The translations under genes were made by a program, and so were the position numbers. Under the pieces are notes generated by a model, which saw only the letters and a program-made list of their open reading frames with translations, was not told the origin of the DNA and ran no database searches. Shown piece after piece: positions 16,794 to 25,576 of a DNA stretch of 64,000 nt. This DNA comes from Hydrogenophaga sp. (GTDB lineage Bacteria; Pseudomonadota; Gammaproteobacteria; Burkholderiales; Burkholderiaceae_C), in NCBI RefSeq assembly GCF_026125785.1, contig NZ_JAHCKL010000021.1, forward strand, positions 1 to 64,000, written 5' to 3'. The stretch's first letter is position 1. Each line of letters opens with the position of its first letter.

Positions 16794-17771
16794 ATGAACC
16801 GACCCCTGACCCGAATCGGCGCGCTGGTGCTGGCCCTGGCCGCCACCGTGGGCGCCGCCAGCGCACAGGACGCCTACCCCAGCAAGCCGGTGACCATGGT
16901 GGTGCCGTTCCCACCGGGCGGCGTGGCCGACGTGGTGGGCCGCCCGGTCGCTGAGGCCATGGCGCGGCACCTCAACCAGCCCGTGGTGGTCGTCAACCGC
17001 GCGGGCGCGGGCGGCGGCATCGGCATGGCGCAGGTGGCCAAGGCCGCGCCCGATGGCTACAACGTGCTGATGGCGCTGTCCTCCATCGTGGTGCTTCCGG
17101 AGGCGGACCGCATCCTCGACCGGCCGCCGATGTTCGAGCTGTCGCAACTGGTGCCCATCGCGCGCATGACGGCCGATCCCACGGTGCTGGTGGTGCGCGC
17201 CGACAGCCCCTGGAAAACCTACGCCGAATTCATCGCCCACGCCAAGGCCAACCCGGGCCGCATCTCCTTCGGCTCGTCGGGCAACTACGGCACCATGCAC
17301 GTGCCGATGGAGCAGCTCAAGGCGGCCACCGGCAGCTTCATGCTGCACGTGCCCTACACCGGCGCCGGACCGGCCATCCTGGGCATGCTCAGCGGCCAGG
17401 TTGACGCCTTGGCCACCGGCCCGGCCAGCGCCGTGGGCCAGATCAAGGCGGGCAAGCTGCGCGCGCTGGCGCACTGGGGCGAAGGCCGCCTGGCGTTGCT
17501 GCCGGACGTGCCCAGCTTCCGCGAACTGGGCGTGCCCATCCGCTACTCGCAATGGGCGGGCCTCTTCGCCCCTGCCGGGACGCCGCCCGCCGTGGTGAAC
17601 AAACTGCGCGAGGCCGCACGGGCGGCCACTCAGGACCCCCGCACCATCCAGACCATGACCGCGGCGGGCACCGCGTTCCAGTTCCAGGACGCGCCCGACT
17701 TCGACAAGTTCGTGCAGGACGACGCCAAGGCCATGGCGACCGTGGTGCAGAAGATCGGCAAGGTGGACTGA
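16794..17771 (+). CDS. Bug-family tripartite tricarboxylate transporter receptor
   Basis: A 325-residue periplasmic binding protein with a signal peptide ending GAASAQ and the Bug hallmark [23 protein letters not shown]. Bug proteins bind carboxylates, sugar acids or amides and deliver them to TctAB permeases, or act in sensing. AGGAGA precedes the ATG. No TctA or TctB gene is nearby, as is common for the many Bug genes of Burkholderiales. Its pairing with an FAH enzyme suggests the bound ligand is the substrate of that pathway. Confidence 0.9.
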   Translation: MNRPLTRIGALVLALAATVGAASAQDAYPSKPVTMVVPFPPGGVADVVGRPVAEAMARHLNQPVVVVNRAGAGGGIGMAQVAKAAPDGYNVLMALSSIVVLPEADRILDRPPMFELSQLVPIARMTADPTVLVVRADSPWKTYAEFIAHAKANPGRISFGSSGNYGTMHVPMEQLKAATGSFMLHVPYTGAGPAILGMLSGQVDALATGPASAVGQIKAGKLRALAHWGEGRLALLPDVPSFRELGVPIRYSQWAGLFAPAGTPPAVVNKLREAARAATQDPRTIQTMTAAGTAFQFQDAPDFDKFVQDDAKAMATVVQKIGKVD

Positions 17772-17811
17772 AAAAAAGACGGGCCGCGGCGCGCTTCAGC
17801 GCGGCGTGCCC
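17771..17811 (-). terminator. Intrinsic terminator of the Mla-like operon
   Basis: On the minus strand an imperfect GC-rich stem between GGGC (17811) and GCCC (17784), with inner arms GCGC-TGAA-GCGC around the lipoprotein stop codon, is followed by seven T residues (17777-17771). It stops transcription of the run 20310-17796 just before the end of the convergent Bug gene. Confidence 0.6.
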
Positions 17812-18488
17812 GATACGAGGTCGATGCGCCGCTGCACCCGCGCGGCCTCGTCGTTCGCACCAGCGGCCTGCGCGCGCCGCTGCTGCAGCATCAGCCAGGC
17901 CAGCAGCGGCCGCCGCCAACCCTGGGCCGAGGCGGTGTCCACCGCCTGCTCGATCACACCCGGCGTGGCCTGTCCCGCGCGCAGCAGGACGCCGGCGGCC
18001 ACCAGCCGCGACAGCGGATCCTTGACGCCGGCCAGCGCCGCGTCCGGTGCGGCTCCAGCGGCGACCACGGCGCGCTGCGCCTCGGGCAGCAACGCCACGT
18101 CGCCCGCTCCCGCCTGCCCTGCGAGGTAGCGCGCATACGCCCGCTCGGCCGCTGCCGCGTCCTGTGCCAGGGCGTCGAAACCGGTGCAGGGCTCGAACAC
18201 GAGCGCGGCCACGCGCGTGGCGCAGCGCAGCAGCTCCGCGCGCGCCACCAGGTCGGGGCGGCCAGTGCCGGTGAGTTCGCGGCGCACCCGCGCAAATTCC
18301 GCCGACTCGACAGCCGGGTCGCCTCGCAGCCAGGCCTCGGTCGCGCGCTCCGCGCCGCCCTTGGCGTTCATCTGCCATTCGGGCGCGGGCGGCGCACTGG
18401 CGCACGCGGCCAGCAGCACGCCGGCAGCGAGGGCGGCTGCGGCCATCGAGAAACCGCGCGGGACCGGCCGGAGAGAGCGCTTCTTCAT
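17796..18488 (-). CDS. Hypothetical lipoprotein in the Mla-like operon
   Basis: A 230-residue protein with a signal peptide and lipobox GVLLAAC (Cys near residue 29), then a mostly helical, alanine-rich body with no motif I recognise. Its ATG overlaps the stop of the MlaD-like gene (ATGA), so translation is coupled. By position it resembles the auxiliary lipoproteins that accompany MCE-type transporters (PqiC or ABC-type auxiliary lipoproteins), but sequence resemblance is not evident to me. It may be an outer-membrane partner for the MCE protein. Confidence 0.75.
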   Translation of the reverse strand: MKKRSLRPVPRGFSMAAAALAAGVLLAACASAPPAPEWQMNAKGGAERATEAWLRGDPAVESAEFARVRRELTGTGRPDLVARAELLRCATRVAALVFEPCTGFDALAQDAAAAERAYARYLAGQAGAGDVALLPEAQRAVVAAGAAPDAALAGVKDPLSRLVAAGVLLRAGQATPGVIEQAVDTASAQGWRRPLLAWLMLQQRRAQAAGANDEAARVQRRIDLVSGTPR

Positions 18489-19495
18489 GGCAGCTTGATC
18501 TCCGGGTCTCGGGCGAAGGGCCACTTGCGGTGGATGTCGTTGATCATGGCGTCCACCTTGCGCAGGCTGGACTCGACCTCGCCACGCAGGTAGCCCAGAT
18601 CGCTGGTGGCCTCGCGCGTATTGCCCGCGATGCCCTGCACCTCCACCAGCACCGCATCGACCTTGCGCAGGCTGGTGCGGGCCTCGGCCAGAAGGCCATT
18701 GACTTCACGCACGGTCAGCCGGACATCGCCCACCAGCCCAGCCTCGCCAGGCCCGCCACCCTGGCCGAACACCTGCCGGTCCGCGTTGGCCGCCAGGCTG
18801 TCCAGGCGCCGGGTCAGGACATCGGCGCGCAGCAGCAAGGCGTTGGTGCGGTCGATGGTGAGCACAAGCTTCTTCGCGTCCTCGTCGTTGCCCATCAGCA
18901 CGCCCAGGCCACCGTGCGGCCCCTTCAGGCGTTCCGCGGTGGCCTGCACGCCCCCCAGCGTGCCGGCCACGGCACCGTCGGCCGCGGTGAGCGCGGCCAG
19001 GTTCTCCAGCACCTCGCGCATGTTCGCCGCCAGCTTCGGGATCTCGGCCGCGGTATCGCCACGCAGCACGGTGCGCTCGGCGCCGTCCTCCAGCGGCGGA
19101 TCGTCGAGCACGCCACTGAAGGCGCGGATGCGCGTGCCGCCCACCAGGCCGCGCTCCATGGTGAAGATGCTGGAGGTCCGCAGCCACTTCGCATCCTTGC
19201 GCGGCACGTCCACGAGGATGCGCACATTGCCGTCGTCGGCCAGTTCGATGCGCGCCACGCGGCCGATGGCGAAACCGGCGAAGGTCATGTCCATGCCCAC
19301 CACCACACCTTCGGAATCGTCGGAAATCAGCACCAGCCGCTGCGTGGGCTCGAACACGCCGCGCGCGAACATCACGTACAGCGCCGACCCGGCCACCAGC
19401 AGCACCATCACCACCAGCAGCAGCGCGGCCTTGAACTCCAGGTTCTTCACCGGCGGCGGCTCGTCGTTCGGCGGGACATCGGGCGTGGGGGTCAT
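18485..19495 (-). CDS. MlaD-family MCE-domain protein
   Basis: A 336-residue membrane-anchored protein. One helix at residues about 24-43 (LLLVVMVLLVAGSALYVMF) is followed by the MCE domain (ISDDSEGVVVGMDMTFAGFAIGRVARIEL, quoted in part) and a long C-terminal helical region of about 180 residues rich in coiled-coil-like heptads. MCE proteins form hexameric rings that carry phospholipids through the periplasm with an MlaE permease and MlaF ATPase. Here it is between an MlaE-type permease (8 bases upstream) and a lipoprotein (4-base overlap). No ATPase is in the operon. Confidence 0.88.
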   Translation of the reverse strand: MTPTPDVPPNDEPPPVKNLEFKAALLLVVMVLLVAGSALYVMFARGVFEPTQRLVLISDDSEGVVVGMDMTFAGFAIGRVARIELADDGNVRILVDVPRKDAKWLRTSSIFTMERGLVGGTRIRAFSGVLDDPPLEDGAERTVLRGDTAAEIPKLAANMREVLENLAALTAADGAVAGTLGGVQATAERLKGPHGGLGVLMGNDEDAKKLVLTIDRTNALLLRADVLTRRLDSLAANADRQVFGQGGGPGEAGLVGDVRLTVREVNGLLAEARTSLRKVDAVLVEVQGIAGNTREATSDLGYLRGEVESSLRKVDAMINDIHRKWPFARDPEIKLP

Positions 19496-19503
19496 GGGTG
19501 GTT

Positions 19504-20310
19504 TCAGTAGTAGTTCCCGACAAGGGAGGTGATCTCGATCAGCAGTACGACGGAGAACAGGCGCGCGAACTCCGACATGTCGCTGCGCGGCGAAAAGCCG
19601 CCGCGCTCATCGTGCTGCGCGCTCGCCGCCAGCGGCACCACGGCCACGGCCAGGCTGAAGAACAGGGTCTTGAGCGAAAAGATCAGTGTCACCGTGGGCG
19701 AGAACACCTGGCCGACGCTGCGCGTGTACGGCACGAGGCCCCAGGGCGAAAAACCATAGACGGTGAGGTAGGTGAGCACCAGCGCCACCACGCAGCTCAG
19801 GGCCGCCAGCAGCGCCACCGAGAACATGGCCGCCAGCGCGCGCGGCAGCAGCACCGAAGCCAGCAGCGCGCCCTGCGGCGGCAGCACGCCTTGCCCGTGC
19901 TGCACGGCAAAACGCTGGCGCAGCACCTGGGCTTCGGGCATGGTGTAGCGCGCCGCCACGAACATGGCCGCGTACAGAGGAATGAGTTCGAGCACGAGGG
20001 TGCGCACCAGCACCTCCAGCGCGTACTGCGACAGGCCATAGCTGTAGGCCGTGGCCACCACGATGCGGATCAGCACCAGGCTCACCAGCGCGCTGAGCAC
20101 CAGGAAGCCGGTGAGAAGCGGCGCACTGGCCGCGTGCAGGTGGGTGAACACCGCGCGCCGCCGCGCGGCACCGGCATGGCTGGAAGGCGAAAGTGCCAGC
20201 ACCACGATCTGCGCACCGATGTGCACCACATGCCACCAGCGCCGCCAGCTCGCACGGGCCTCACGGCCCCAGCGGCCCAGCAGGCTGTGGGTCGATGTCA
20301 CGGGATTCAT
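19504..20310 (-). CDS. MlaE-family ABC permease, divergent
   Basis: A 268-residue integral membrane protein with about five hydrophobic helices, taken as an MlaE-type permease from its length, topology and position before an MCE gene. The usual ELGPLLTALLLAGR stretch is replaced by LVLELIPLYAAMFVAARYTMP, a diverged but recognisable version. ATG 20310 was chosen because the upstream frame is only an antisense shadow. It probably moves lipids between inner membrane and the MCE ring. The absence of an MlaF gene next to it is unusual and means the ATPase must be supplied from elsewhere. Confidence 0.78.
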   Translation of the reverse strand: MNPVTSTHSLLGRWGREARASWRRWWHVVHIGAQIVVLALSPSSHAGAARRRAVFTHLHAASAPLLTGFLVLSALVSLVLIRIVVATAYSYGLSQYALEVLVRTLVLELIPLYAAMFVAARYTMPEAQVLRQRFAVQHGQGVLPPQGALLASVLLPRALAAMFSVALLAALSCVVALVLTYLTVYGFSPWGLVPYTRSVGQVFSPTVTLIFSLKTLFFSLAVAVVPLAASAQHDERGGFSPRSDMSEFARLFSVVLLIEITSLVGNYY

Positions 20311-20393
20311 GCGGCGATGATAGACGCGCGGGCACGCGCCCCCAGCCTCGCAGTGGTGAGCAAAGGTGACAGCGCGAGCCCCGCGCCGCCGCC

Positions 20394-21197
20394 TCAGAGC
20401 GTCTCGTGGTGACCCGGGCTTCCGCGCTTCCAGTAGGCCGAGGCGCGCACGCGGGATTTGTCCAGCCCGTGGTCGTGTAGCAGCGCCTGGCGCACCGCCA
20501 CCATGCTGGCGGCCTCTCCTGCCGCCCAGGCGAACCCCTCGCCCGGCGGCAGTGCCAGCGCGCGCACCGCGCGCGCCAGCGCGGCGGCGTCCCCGCTCTT
20601 CACCCAATGCACGCGCAGGTTGGCAGCGCTGTCGAAGACGCGGCGATCGCTCTCGTCTGCGGTCTCGACCACAGCGATGGCGTTTGCACGAGCGGGCAGT
20701 TCTTCCAGCCGGCGCGCGATGGCCGGCAATGCGGTCTCGTCCCCCACCAGCAGGTGCCAGTCAAAACCGGTCGGCACCACGAAGGACCCGCGCGGACCGC
20801 CCACGCCCACTTCATCGCCCACACGCGCCTGCTCCACCCACCGCGAAGCCATGCCGTCGCCGTGCAACAGAAACTCGATGTCCAGCGTGCCGGCGACGGC
20901 GTCGAAGTGGCGTGGGGTGTAGTCGCGCATGACGGGCCGCTCGGTCCCCGGCGGCAGGACCAGACCATCCGGTCCGGGCACGGGCAACGACAACGTGGCG
21001 CCGGGCCGGGGCGGCAGCATGAGCTTGATGTGGTCATCGAAAGACGCACTGACGAAGCCGCGCAGCGCCTCACCGACCAGACTCAGGCGCAGGAAGTTCG
21101 CGCCAATGCGCCGGATGCCACGCACCTGCAGACGACGCACTTGCAAGGGATGGCGAACACGCTCGACGGCGAGGGGTGACGGGTTGTCCATAGGCAT
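20394..21197 (-). CDS. Siderophore-interacting protein (FAD-dependent ferric reductase, ViuB/SIP family)
   Basis: A 267-residue cytosolic flavoprotein. The FAD-binding part shows RDYTPRHFD, and the C-terminal NAD(P)H half has WHLLVGDETALPAIARRLEELP and EGFAWAAGEA, all diagnostic of SIP/ViuB. These enzymes reduce imported ferric siderophores to release iron. ATG 21197 follows AAGGAA at good distance. It is divergent from a MarR-type regulator, with a Fur-box-like sequence (21246-21264) between them, consistent with induction in low iron. Confidence 0.9.
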   Translation of the reverse strand: MPMDNPSPLAVERVRHPLQVRRLQVRGIRRIGANFLRLSLVGEALRGFVSASFDDHIKLMLPPRPGATLSLPVPGPDGLVLPPGTERPVMRDYTPRHFDAVAGTLDIEFLLHGDGMASRWVEQARVGDEVGVGGPRGSFVVPTGFDWHLLVGDETALPAIARRLEELPARANAIAVVETADESDRRVFDSAANLRVHWVKSGDAAALARAVRALALPPGEGFAWAAGEAASMVAVRQALLHDHGLDKSRVRASAYWKRGSPGHHETL

Positions 21198-21245
21198 GGA
21201 TACAGGTTCCTTTTTTTGGGCATCGCGACGCGACCCCATGTGGTT

Positions 21246-21264
21246 GATAATGACAACCATTCTG
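21246..21264. promoter_or_regulatory. Fur-box-like site
   Basis: GATAATGACAACCATTCTG matches the classical 19-base Fur consensus at 15 of 19 positions. It lies 49-67 bases upstream of the siderophore-interacting protein start and 28 bases upstream of the MarR start. A second GTTGACAAT motif on the other strand (21280-21290) may belong to the MarR protein or to a promoter. Confidence 0.65.
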
Positions 21265-21291
21265 TCGAAACAAGATGATATTGTCAACCAT

Positions 21292-21741
21292 ATGGCAACC
21301 ACGAACCGTTCATCCGACACCGAAGTCATCGACCGCCTGCATGGCCTCATGCACGGTCTGAGGCGCTTCATGCACGAGGCCATGCGCGAGGACGGCCTGG
21401 GCCTGGCCCCCATGGAAGCGCGCTGCCTGGCCTATTTCGTGCGCAATCCGGGCCACACGCAGCGCGACCTGGTGCAGCACGCAGGGCGCGACAAGGCGCA
21501 GATCGCGCGCATCGTCAAGGCGCTGCATGAGCGTGGCCTGCTGGAGAGCACGCCAGACCCCCAGGACGGGCGTGCCCAGCGCATCGCGCCAACGGCGCAA
21601 GGCCGTGCCCAGCAACAGCGCATGCGCCAGCACCAGGCGCGCTTCGAGCGCGCGCTCACCGCCGGCCTGGACCGCGCCGAGCGCTCCAGCCTGCTGGACC
21701 TGCTGGACCGGCTGCAGGCCAATGTGGGCGAGCGGAACTGA
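21292..21741 (+). CDS. MarR-family regulator next to the ferric reductase gene
   Basis: A 149-residue MarR-type regulator with HTQRDLVQHAGRDKAQIARIVKALHERGLL as recognition region and TPDPQDGRAQRIAPTAQG as wing. It is divergent from the siderophore-interacting protein gene and likely controls it, its own gene, or both. The frame is open further upstream, but ATG 21292 gives the family length. Its stop is directly followed by the convergent queG stop. Confidence 0.87.
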   Translation: MATTNRSSDTEVIDRLHGLMHGLRRFMHEAMREDGLGLAPMEARCLAYFVRNPGHTQRDLVQHAGRDKAQIARIVKALHERGLLESTPDPQDGRAQRIAPTAQGRAQQQRMRQHQARFERALTAGLDRAERSSLLDLLDRLQANVGERN

Positions 21742-22818
21742 TCAACCCTGGGCCAGCGCCCACGCCACGTGCTCGCGCACCAGCGCGCTGGCGTGCTGCG
21801 CGCGGGCCTGCAGCGCACTGCGCACGCCGTCGTCGGGCTGCATGCGCAAGGCATTGCCCAGTGCCACGGCAATGTTGCGCAACCAGCGCTCATGGCCGAT
21901 GCGCCGTATCGGGCTGCCTTCGGTGCGCCGCAGGAATTCGGCCTCGCTCCAGGCAAACAGCGTGGCCAGCGCGGCACCGCGCAGGCCTTCGCGGGCATCG
22001 AAGTCGGGCAAGGGGCTGCGCCGCGCGAACTTGTTCCAGGGGCAGGCGAGCTGGCAGTCGTCGCAGCCGTAGATGCGGTTGCCCATGAGCGGGCGCAGCG
22101 CTTCGGGAATGGGCCCGGGGTGTTCGATGGTGAGGTAGCTGATGCAGCGCCGCGCGTCCAGCCGCTGCGGCGCGACGATGGCCTGCGTGGGGCAGACGTC
22201 CATGCACGCGCTGCAGGCGCCGCAGTGATCGCTCACGGGCTCGCTCGGCGGCAGTGCGAGGTCCAGGTAGATCTCGCCCAGGAAGAACATGGAGCCGGCG
22301 TCGCGGTGCAACAGCAGGGTGTGCTTGCCGCGCCAGCCCTGGCCGCTGCGCCGGGCCAGTTCCACCTCCAGCACCGGGGCGGAGTCGGTGAACACGCGGT
22401 GGCCCAGCGGACCAACGGCATCAGCGATGCGCTCAGCCAGCGCCTGCAGGCGGTTGCGCAGCACCTTGTGGTAGTCCCGGCCACGGGCGTACATCGAGAC
22501 CACGGCCTCGCCGGGCTGCCGCAGGCGCGCGAACTCGATGCCCTGCCAGCCTTCGGGCGTGTCGCGCGGCAGGTAGTCCATGCGGGCGGTGACCACGCTG
22601 AGCGTGCCCGGCACCAGCTCGGCCGGGCGGGCGCGCTTCATGCCGTGCGCGGCCATGTAGGCCATCTCGCCGTGACATCCAGCCGACAACCAGGCGCGCA
22701 GACCGGGTTCCGCCGCGGATAAGTCGACACCCGCCACGCTGATTTGGGAAAATGCGAGCTCCTGGCCCCAAGCCTGAATCTGCGAGACGAGTTGAGCAGC
22801 ATCGAAACCGGTCTTCAT
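21742..22818 (-). CDS. queG: Epoxyqueuosine reductase QueG
   Basis: Reduces epoxyqueuosine to queuosine in the wobble base of Asp, Asn, His and Tyr tRNAs, using cobalamin and two [4Fe-4S] clusters. The 358-residue product has both cluster motifs (CGACSACMDVCPTQA and CDDCQLACPWNKF), the DUF1730 N-terminal half with MDYLP, and a C-terminal HEAT-like tail. ATG 22818 was chosen; the open frame continues upstream but would cover tsaE. The start is only 33 bases from the divergent tsaE start. Confidence 0.93.
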   Translation of the reverse strand: MKTGFDAAQLVSQIQAWGQELAFSQISVAGVDLSAAEPGLRAWLSAGCHGEMAYMAAHGMKRARPAELVPGTLSVVTARMDYLPRDTPEGWQGIEFARLRQPGEAVVSMYARGRDYHKVLRNRLQALAERIADAVGPLGHRVFTDSAPVLEVELARRSGQGWRGKHTLLLHRDAGSMFFLGEIYLDLALPPSEPVSDHCGACSACMDVCPTQAIVAPQRLDARRCISYLTIEHPGPIPEALRPLMGNRIYGCDDCQLACPWNKFARRSPLPDFDAREGLRGAALATLFAWSEAEFLRRTEGSPIRRIGHERWLRNIAVALGNALRMQPDDGVRSALQARAQHASALVREHVAWALAQG

Positions 22819-22851
22819 GTCGCACCCATTGTAGGAAGCGCGCCCATCGCC

Positions 22852-23382
22852 GTGCCGGCCGCCACCTGGCACGGCCGCTGGGCCAGCGAGCAGGACACGC
22901 TGGCGTTCGCGCAGCGGCTGGCGAGCAGCCCGGCCATTGCGCACGCCACCCTGGCGCTGGACGGCGACCTGGGCGCGGGCAAGACCACACTGGTGCGCCA
23001 CCTGCTGCGTGCGCTGGGCGTGCGAGGGCGCATCAAGAGCCCTACCTACGCCGTGGTGGAACCGCACAGCGCCATCGACTGCCCGGTGATGCCGGCGGGC
23101 GAGCCGCTGTCCATCTGGCACTTTGACTTCTACCGTTTCGGCGATCCGCGCGAGTGGGAAGATGCCGGCTTTCGCGAACTTTTCGCCGGCCCGGGCCTCA
23201 AGCTCGTGGAATGGCCCGAGCGCGCCGGTGATACCTTGCCACCGATCGACCTGCGCATTCACATCCAGCCCGACACCATGACCACCCTGCCTCATGACGA
23301 CGACGACCTCGACAGCGCGCGGAGCGTGCAGGTCACCGCGATCTCGCCGACCGGGCGCCTGCTGATGGACACGCTGGCATGA
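22852..23382 (+). CDS. tsaE: tRNA threonylcarbamoyladenosine biosynthesis ATPase TsaE
   Basis: P-loop protein needed with TsaB, TsaC and TsaD for t6A37 formation in ANN-decoding tRNAs. Walker A is GDLGAGKTT, followed by SPTYAVVE and IWHFDFYRFGDPREWEDAGF, then LVEWPERAG, all conserved in TsaE. The start is uncertain: GTG 22852 gives 176 residues, while the frame is open back to 22744, overlapping queG. It overlaps the following amidase by 4 bases (ATGA), a common tsaE-amiC arrangement. Confidence 0.9.
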   Translation: MPAATWHGRWASEQDTLAFAQRLASSPAIAHATLALDGDLGAGKTTLVRHLLRALGVRGRIKSPTYAVVEPHSAIDCPVMPAGEPLSIWHFDFYRFGDPREWEDAGFRELFAGPGLKLVEWPERAGDTLPPIDLRIHIQPDTMTTLPHDDDDLDSARSVQVTAISPTGRLLMDTLA

Positions 23383-24842
23383 GCACCGGCCTGCAAGGAA
23401 CCCTGAAGCGCCGGGCCGTCCTGCGCGCCGGGTCTCTCGTGCTGCTGCTCGGAGCGCAGCAGATCGCGCGCGGTGCGAGCGTGGTGGCGGTGCGCATCTG
23501 GCCGGCCGAGGACTACACGCGCGTGACCATCGAATCGGACGCCGCGTTGCAGGCCAGACAGTTCTTCGTCAGCGAACCGCCGCGCCTGGCGGTGGACATC
23601 GAAGGCATAGACCTGCTGCCCGGCCTGCGCGAGCTGGTGGGCAAGCTCAAGTCCGACGACCCCAATATCGCCGGCATCCGCGTCGGGCAGAACGCCCCCA
23701 ACGTGGTGCGCCTGGTGATCGACCTCAAGCAGCCCATCAAGCCGCAGGTGTTCAGCCTGGAGCCGGTGGCGGCCTACCAACACCGGCTGGTGTTCGACCT
23801 CTATCCGGCCACGCCACCCGACCCGCTGGCCCAGCTCATCAGCCAGCGCATGAAGGACCTGGACGCAGCCAGCGAGCGCGCCGCGCGCCTGCTGGGGCTG
23901 GAGACCGGCAAGGTCGCGGGCGGCCCCAGAGCGGCGGAGCCTCCTGCCGACGACCCACTGGGCGCACTGATCGCCCAGCAGGACAAGCCGCGCGCAAACC
24001 AGGGCGGAACCGGCCCCGCCGCGCCGCCCTCGGCCGACCCGGGCAGCGACACCGTGGCCCGCGCCGACCCCAAGGGCAGTCCGGCCAGACAGGCTCAGGC
24101 CGGCAAGGGCAAGACCGAGCGGCTCATCGTGATCGCGCTGGATCCCGGCCACGGCGGCGAAGACCCGGGCGCCATCGGCCCCGGTGGCACGCAGGAGAAG
24201 AAGGTGGTGCTGCAGATCGCGCAAAAGCTGCGCGACCGCATCAACGAGACCCGCGTCAACGGCAACCCGATGCGGGCCTTCATGACGCGCGACCGCGACT
24301 TCTTCGTGCCGCTGCAGGTGCGCGTGCAGAAGGCGCAGCGCGTGCAGGCCGACCTGTTCGTCAGCCTGCATGCGGACGCCTTCTTCTCGCCCCGGCCGCA
24401 GGGCGCGAGCGTCTATGCGCTGAGCACGCGCGGCGCCAGCAGCGCGGCCGCGCGCTGGATGGCCGACAAGGAGAACGCGGCCGACCTGGTCGGCGGCCTC
24501 AACGTCAAGGCCACATCCGACGCCCACGTTCGCCGCGCCCTGCTGGACATGAGCACCACCGCGCAGATCAACGACAGCATCAAGCTGGGCTCGGCCATGC
24601 TCGGCCACGTACAGCGCATCGGCAAGCTGCACAAGCCGCGCGTGGAGCAGGCCAATTTCGCGGTGCTGCGCGCCCCAGACATTCCCAGCGTGCTGGTGGA
24701 GACCGCCTTCATCAGCAACCCGGACGAAGAGAAACGGCTGAACGATCCGAAGTACCAGGACGACTTGGCCGACGCCTTGTTGCGCGGTATCGTGGCCTAC
24801 TTCTCGAAGAATCCGCCGCTGGCGCGCACGCGGCAGATCTGA
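23379..24842 (+). CDS. amiC: N-acetylmuramoyl-L-alanine amidase, AmiC-like
   Basis: Periplasmic zinc amidase that removes stem peptides from septal peptidoglycan to separate daughter cells. The 487-residue protein begins with a twin-arginine-like signal (KRRAVLRAG), matching the Tat export of E. coli AmiC. An AMIN domain (about residues 35-140) is followed by a low-complexity linker and the Amidase_3 domain with ALDPGHGGEDPGAIG, FVSLHADAFF and PSVLVETAFISN, which hold the zinc ligands and catalytic Glu. It is translationally coupled to tsaE. Confidence 0.93.
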   Translation: MSTGLQGTLKRRAVLRAGSLVLLLGAQQIARGASVVAVRIWPAEDYTRVTIESDAALQARQFFVSEPPRLAVDIEGIDLLPGLRELVGKLKSDDPNIAGIRVGQNAPNVVRLVIDLKQPIKPQVFSLEPVAAYQHRLVFDLYPATPPDPLAQLISQRMKDLDAASERAARLLGLETGKVAGGPRAAEPPADDPLGALIAQQDKPRANQGGTGPAAPPSADPGSDTVARADPKGSPARQAQAGKGKTERLIVIALDPGHGGEDPGAIGPGGTQEKKVVLQIAQKLRDRINETRVNGNPMRAFMTRDRDFFVPLQVRVQKAQRVQADLFVSLHADAFFSPRPQGASVYALSTRGASSAAARWMADKENAADLVGGLNVKATSDAHVRRALLDMSTTAQINDSIKLGSAMLGHVQRIGKLHKPRVEQANFAVLRAPDIPSVLVETAFISNPDEEKRLNDPKYQDDLADALLRGIVAYFSKNPPLARTRQI

Positions 24843-24888
24843 TCCCCCGCCCGCATGCCCTGCCGCAGCACGCGGGCTGAGGGATCAG
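24839..24888. terminator. Nested inverted repeat between convergent amiC and dedA
   Basis: CTGATCCC (24839-24846) pairs with GGGATCAG (24881-24888), and inside it GCCCGC (24849-24854) pairs with GCGGGC (24872-24877). The outer arms contain both stop codons. No T-tract is present, so it would act as a weak or factor-assisted bidirectional terminator or an mRNA 3-prime stabiliser. Confidence 0.6.
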
Positions 24889-25538
24889 GCGGCGCCGCTC
24901 TTGGCCTCGCGGCTGGCCTTCCAGCCGCCGTAGAGCGCGATCAGCCCCGGGATGATGATCATCGCCCAGATGATCTTGCTCAGGTTGTCCTGCACCCAGG
25001 GCAGGTTGCCGAACCAGTAGCCGGCGGCGGTGAGGCCCACGACCCAGATCAGCGCGCCGATCACGTTGTAGGCCGTGAACTTGACCCGCGTCATTTCCGC
25101 CACACCGGCCACGAAGGGCGCGAAGGTGCGGATGAAGGGCATGAAGCGCGCCAGGATGATGGTGATGCCGCCGTAGCGTTCGTAGAACGCGTGCGCCTGG
25201 TTGAAGGCATTGCGGTTGAACAGGCGCGAGTTCTCCCACTGGAAGACCTTGGGCCCGAAGTAACGCCCGATGGAGTAGTTCGCCTGGTCACCCAGGATGG
25301 CCGCGATCACCAGCAAGGTCATCGCCAGGGGCAGGCTCATGAGCCCGGCACCGCACAGCGTGCCGACCACGAACAGCAGCGAGTCGCCGGGCAGGAAGGG
25401 CATCACCACCACGCCGGTCTCGGTGAAGATGATGAGGAACAGCAGCGCATACACCCAGGCGCCGTAGTTCTGGACGAAGGTCTGCAGGTGCTGGTCGACG
25501 TGCAGGATGAAGTCGATGAGGAAGGTGATGATTTCCAT
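24885..25538 (-). CDS. DedA-family membrane protein
   Basis: A 217-residue polytopic protein of the DedA superfamily. Signatures are FTETGVVVMPFLPGDSLLF near the N terminus and RFMPFIRTFAPFVAGVAEM in the middle; the acidic E and D and the arginines needed for function in E. coli DedA proteins are present. The family acts as half-transporters, including undecaprenyl-phosphate and phospholipid flippases. ATG 25538 was chosen; it is divergent from mutL with 38 bases between the starts. Confidence 0.9.
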   Translation of the reverse strand: MEIITFLIDFILHVDQHLQTFVQNYGAWVYALLFLIIFTETGVVVMPFLPGDSLLFVVGTLCGAGLMSLPLAMTLLVIAAILGDQANYSIGRYFGPKVFQWENSRLFNRNAFNQAHAFYERYGGITIILARFMPFIRTFAPFVAGVAEMTRVKFTAYNVIGALIWVVGLTAAGYWFGNLPWVQDNLSKIIWAMIIIPGLIALYGGWKASREAKSGAA

Positions 25539-25576
25539 AAAGCAGGGATTATCCCCAGCCCTTCTACAATTTGTCC

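Noticed and set aside
22744-22851. Upstream extension of tsaE to 22744
   Set aside because: It would overlap the divergent queG coding region and add residues not found in the TsaE family; GTG 22852 fits better, although the start stays uncertain.
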